Part shown: positions 63,877-64,000 of the stretch, in pieces
Numbering within the stretch: the first letter of the stretch is position 1
How the letters are laid out: the number at the start of each line of letters is the position of its first letter
NCBI RefSeq assembly: GCF_018882335.1
Contig: NZ_JACVOS010000008.1
Span: forward strand, 1-64,000
DNA: 64,000 nt
From: Polynucleobacter sp. AM-25C3
GTDB taxonomy: Bacteria; Pseudomonadota; Gammaproteobacteria; Burkholderiales; Burkholderiaceae
Reading direction: 5' to 3'
Notes under the pieces: model-generated
Databases searched by the model: none
What the model saw: the letters and a program-made list of their open reading frames with translations, nothing else
Told to the model about the DNA's origin: nothing
Program-made: the position numbers and the translations under genes

Positions 63877-64000
63877 CTATTAGCCAAAAATGAAGGTAGT
63901 TGACGGCGCCACCATTTTAACGAGGGGTTGATGCGATTGCGAATAAGGAAGTAGGCCATACCTAAAGCCAAGACATGTATTGGCCAAGCCGCCATAAAAA
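63873..64000 (-). CDS. lptF: LPS export permease LptF, 3' end only
   Basis: This is the last 42 codons of a minus-strand gene cut by the window edge. Its translation includes WPIHVLALGMAYFLIRNRI, a final transmembrane helix followed by a basic tail as in LptF. Its stop TGA (63873-63875) overlaps the lptG ATG. The identification rests on this helix and the lptF-lptG gene order. Confidence 0.75.
   Translation of the reverse strand, partial: FMAAWPIHVLALGMAYFLIRNRINPSLKWWRRQLPSFLANR

Overview
The window is a piece of a betaproteobacterial chromosome of moderate-to-low GC. The right half has gene content and order typical of Burkholderiales: hemF, nadD, rsfS, rlmH, maf, rng in one run, then purD, yebC, a tRNA-Leu, cysB and lptG/lptF. 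The AT-leaning codon use and compact spacing make Polynucleobacter or a close relative the best guess. This is inferred from gene content, not from a database match.

Positions 137-34204 form a genomic island of about 34 kb. A 45-bp direct repeat flanks it: 34160-34204 is the 3' part of an intact tRNA-Lys(TTT) gene and 137-181 is the duplicated copy. No relaxase or type IV secretion gene is visible, so the island looks integrative but not self-conjugative. Its left two thirds are metal-resistance cargo. This comprises an RND efflux operon of the Czc type (543-7369), a MerR-family cadR with a divergent Cd/Zn/Pb ATPase cadA (7732-10409), a Met-rich periplasmic protein, an orphan ATP-grasp-like enzyme (11153-12493), and a copper module (12622-22767). 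The copper module has a CopL-like protein, a TolC-type lipoprotein, a Tat-exported multicopper oxidase, a cupredoxin fusion, a DUF411 protein, a CusF-like protein, a CopZ-like chaperone, a LemA-TPM-TPM trio, a Cu-ATPase and a DUF2789 protein.

The right third of the island (22951-33962) is the maintenance part. It holds a full-length tyrosine recombinase, a minus-strand operon of an unknown 265-aa protein, a clamp-loader-like AAA+ ATPase and three unknown proteins, an IS630-type helix-turn-helix protein without a catalytic domain, a second recombinase reduced to its catalytic domain, a DUF6641 protein, several small unknown genes, and an orphan FixJ-like response regulator with two unknown partners. 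Five copies of a 17-bp palindrome of the form TGTCGG-N5-CCGACA occur in island intergenic regions. Two of them lie about 155-165 bp inside the two island ends in mirrored orientation, each next to a second conserved 15-bp element. One sits just before the integrase and one before the AAA+ operon. This island-wide site system is the most interesting unexplained signal in the window.

From 34237 to the end the sequence is ordinary core chromosome: amiC-tsaE, queG, azlCD, a YdiJ-type FAD/Fe-S oxidase with a GntR regulator divergent from an aminotransferase and a GlcG-like gene, rhlE, gluQ, dnaE, an LPS glycosyltransferase cluster divergent from msbA, the rng-to-hemF block, purD, yebC, tRNA-Leu, cysB, lptG and the 3' end of lptF, which runs off the window.
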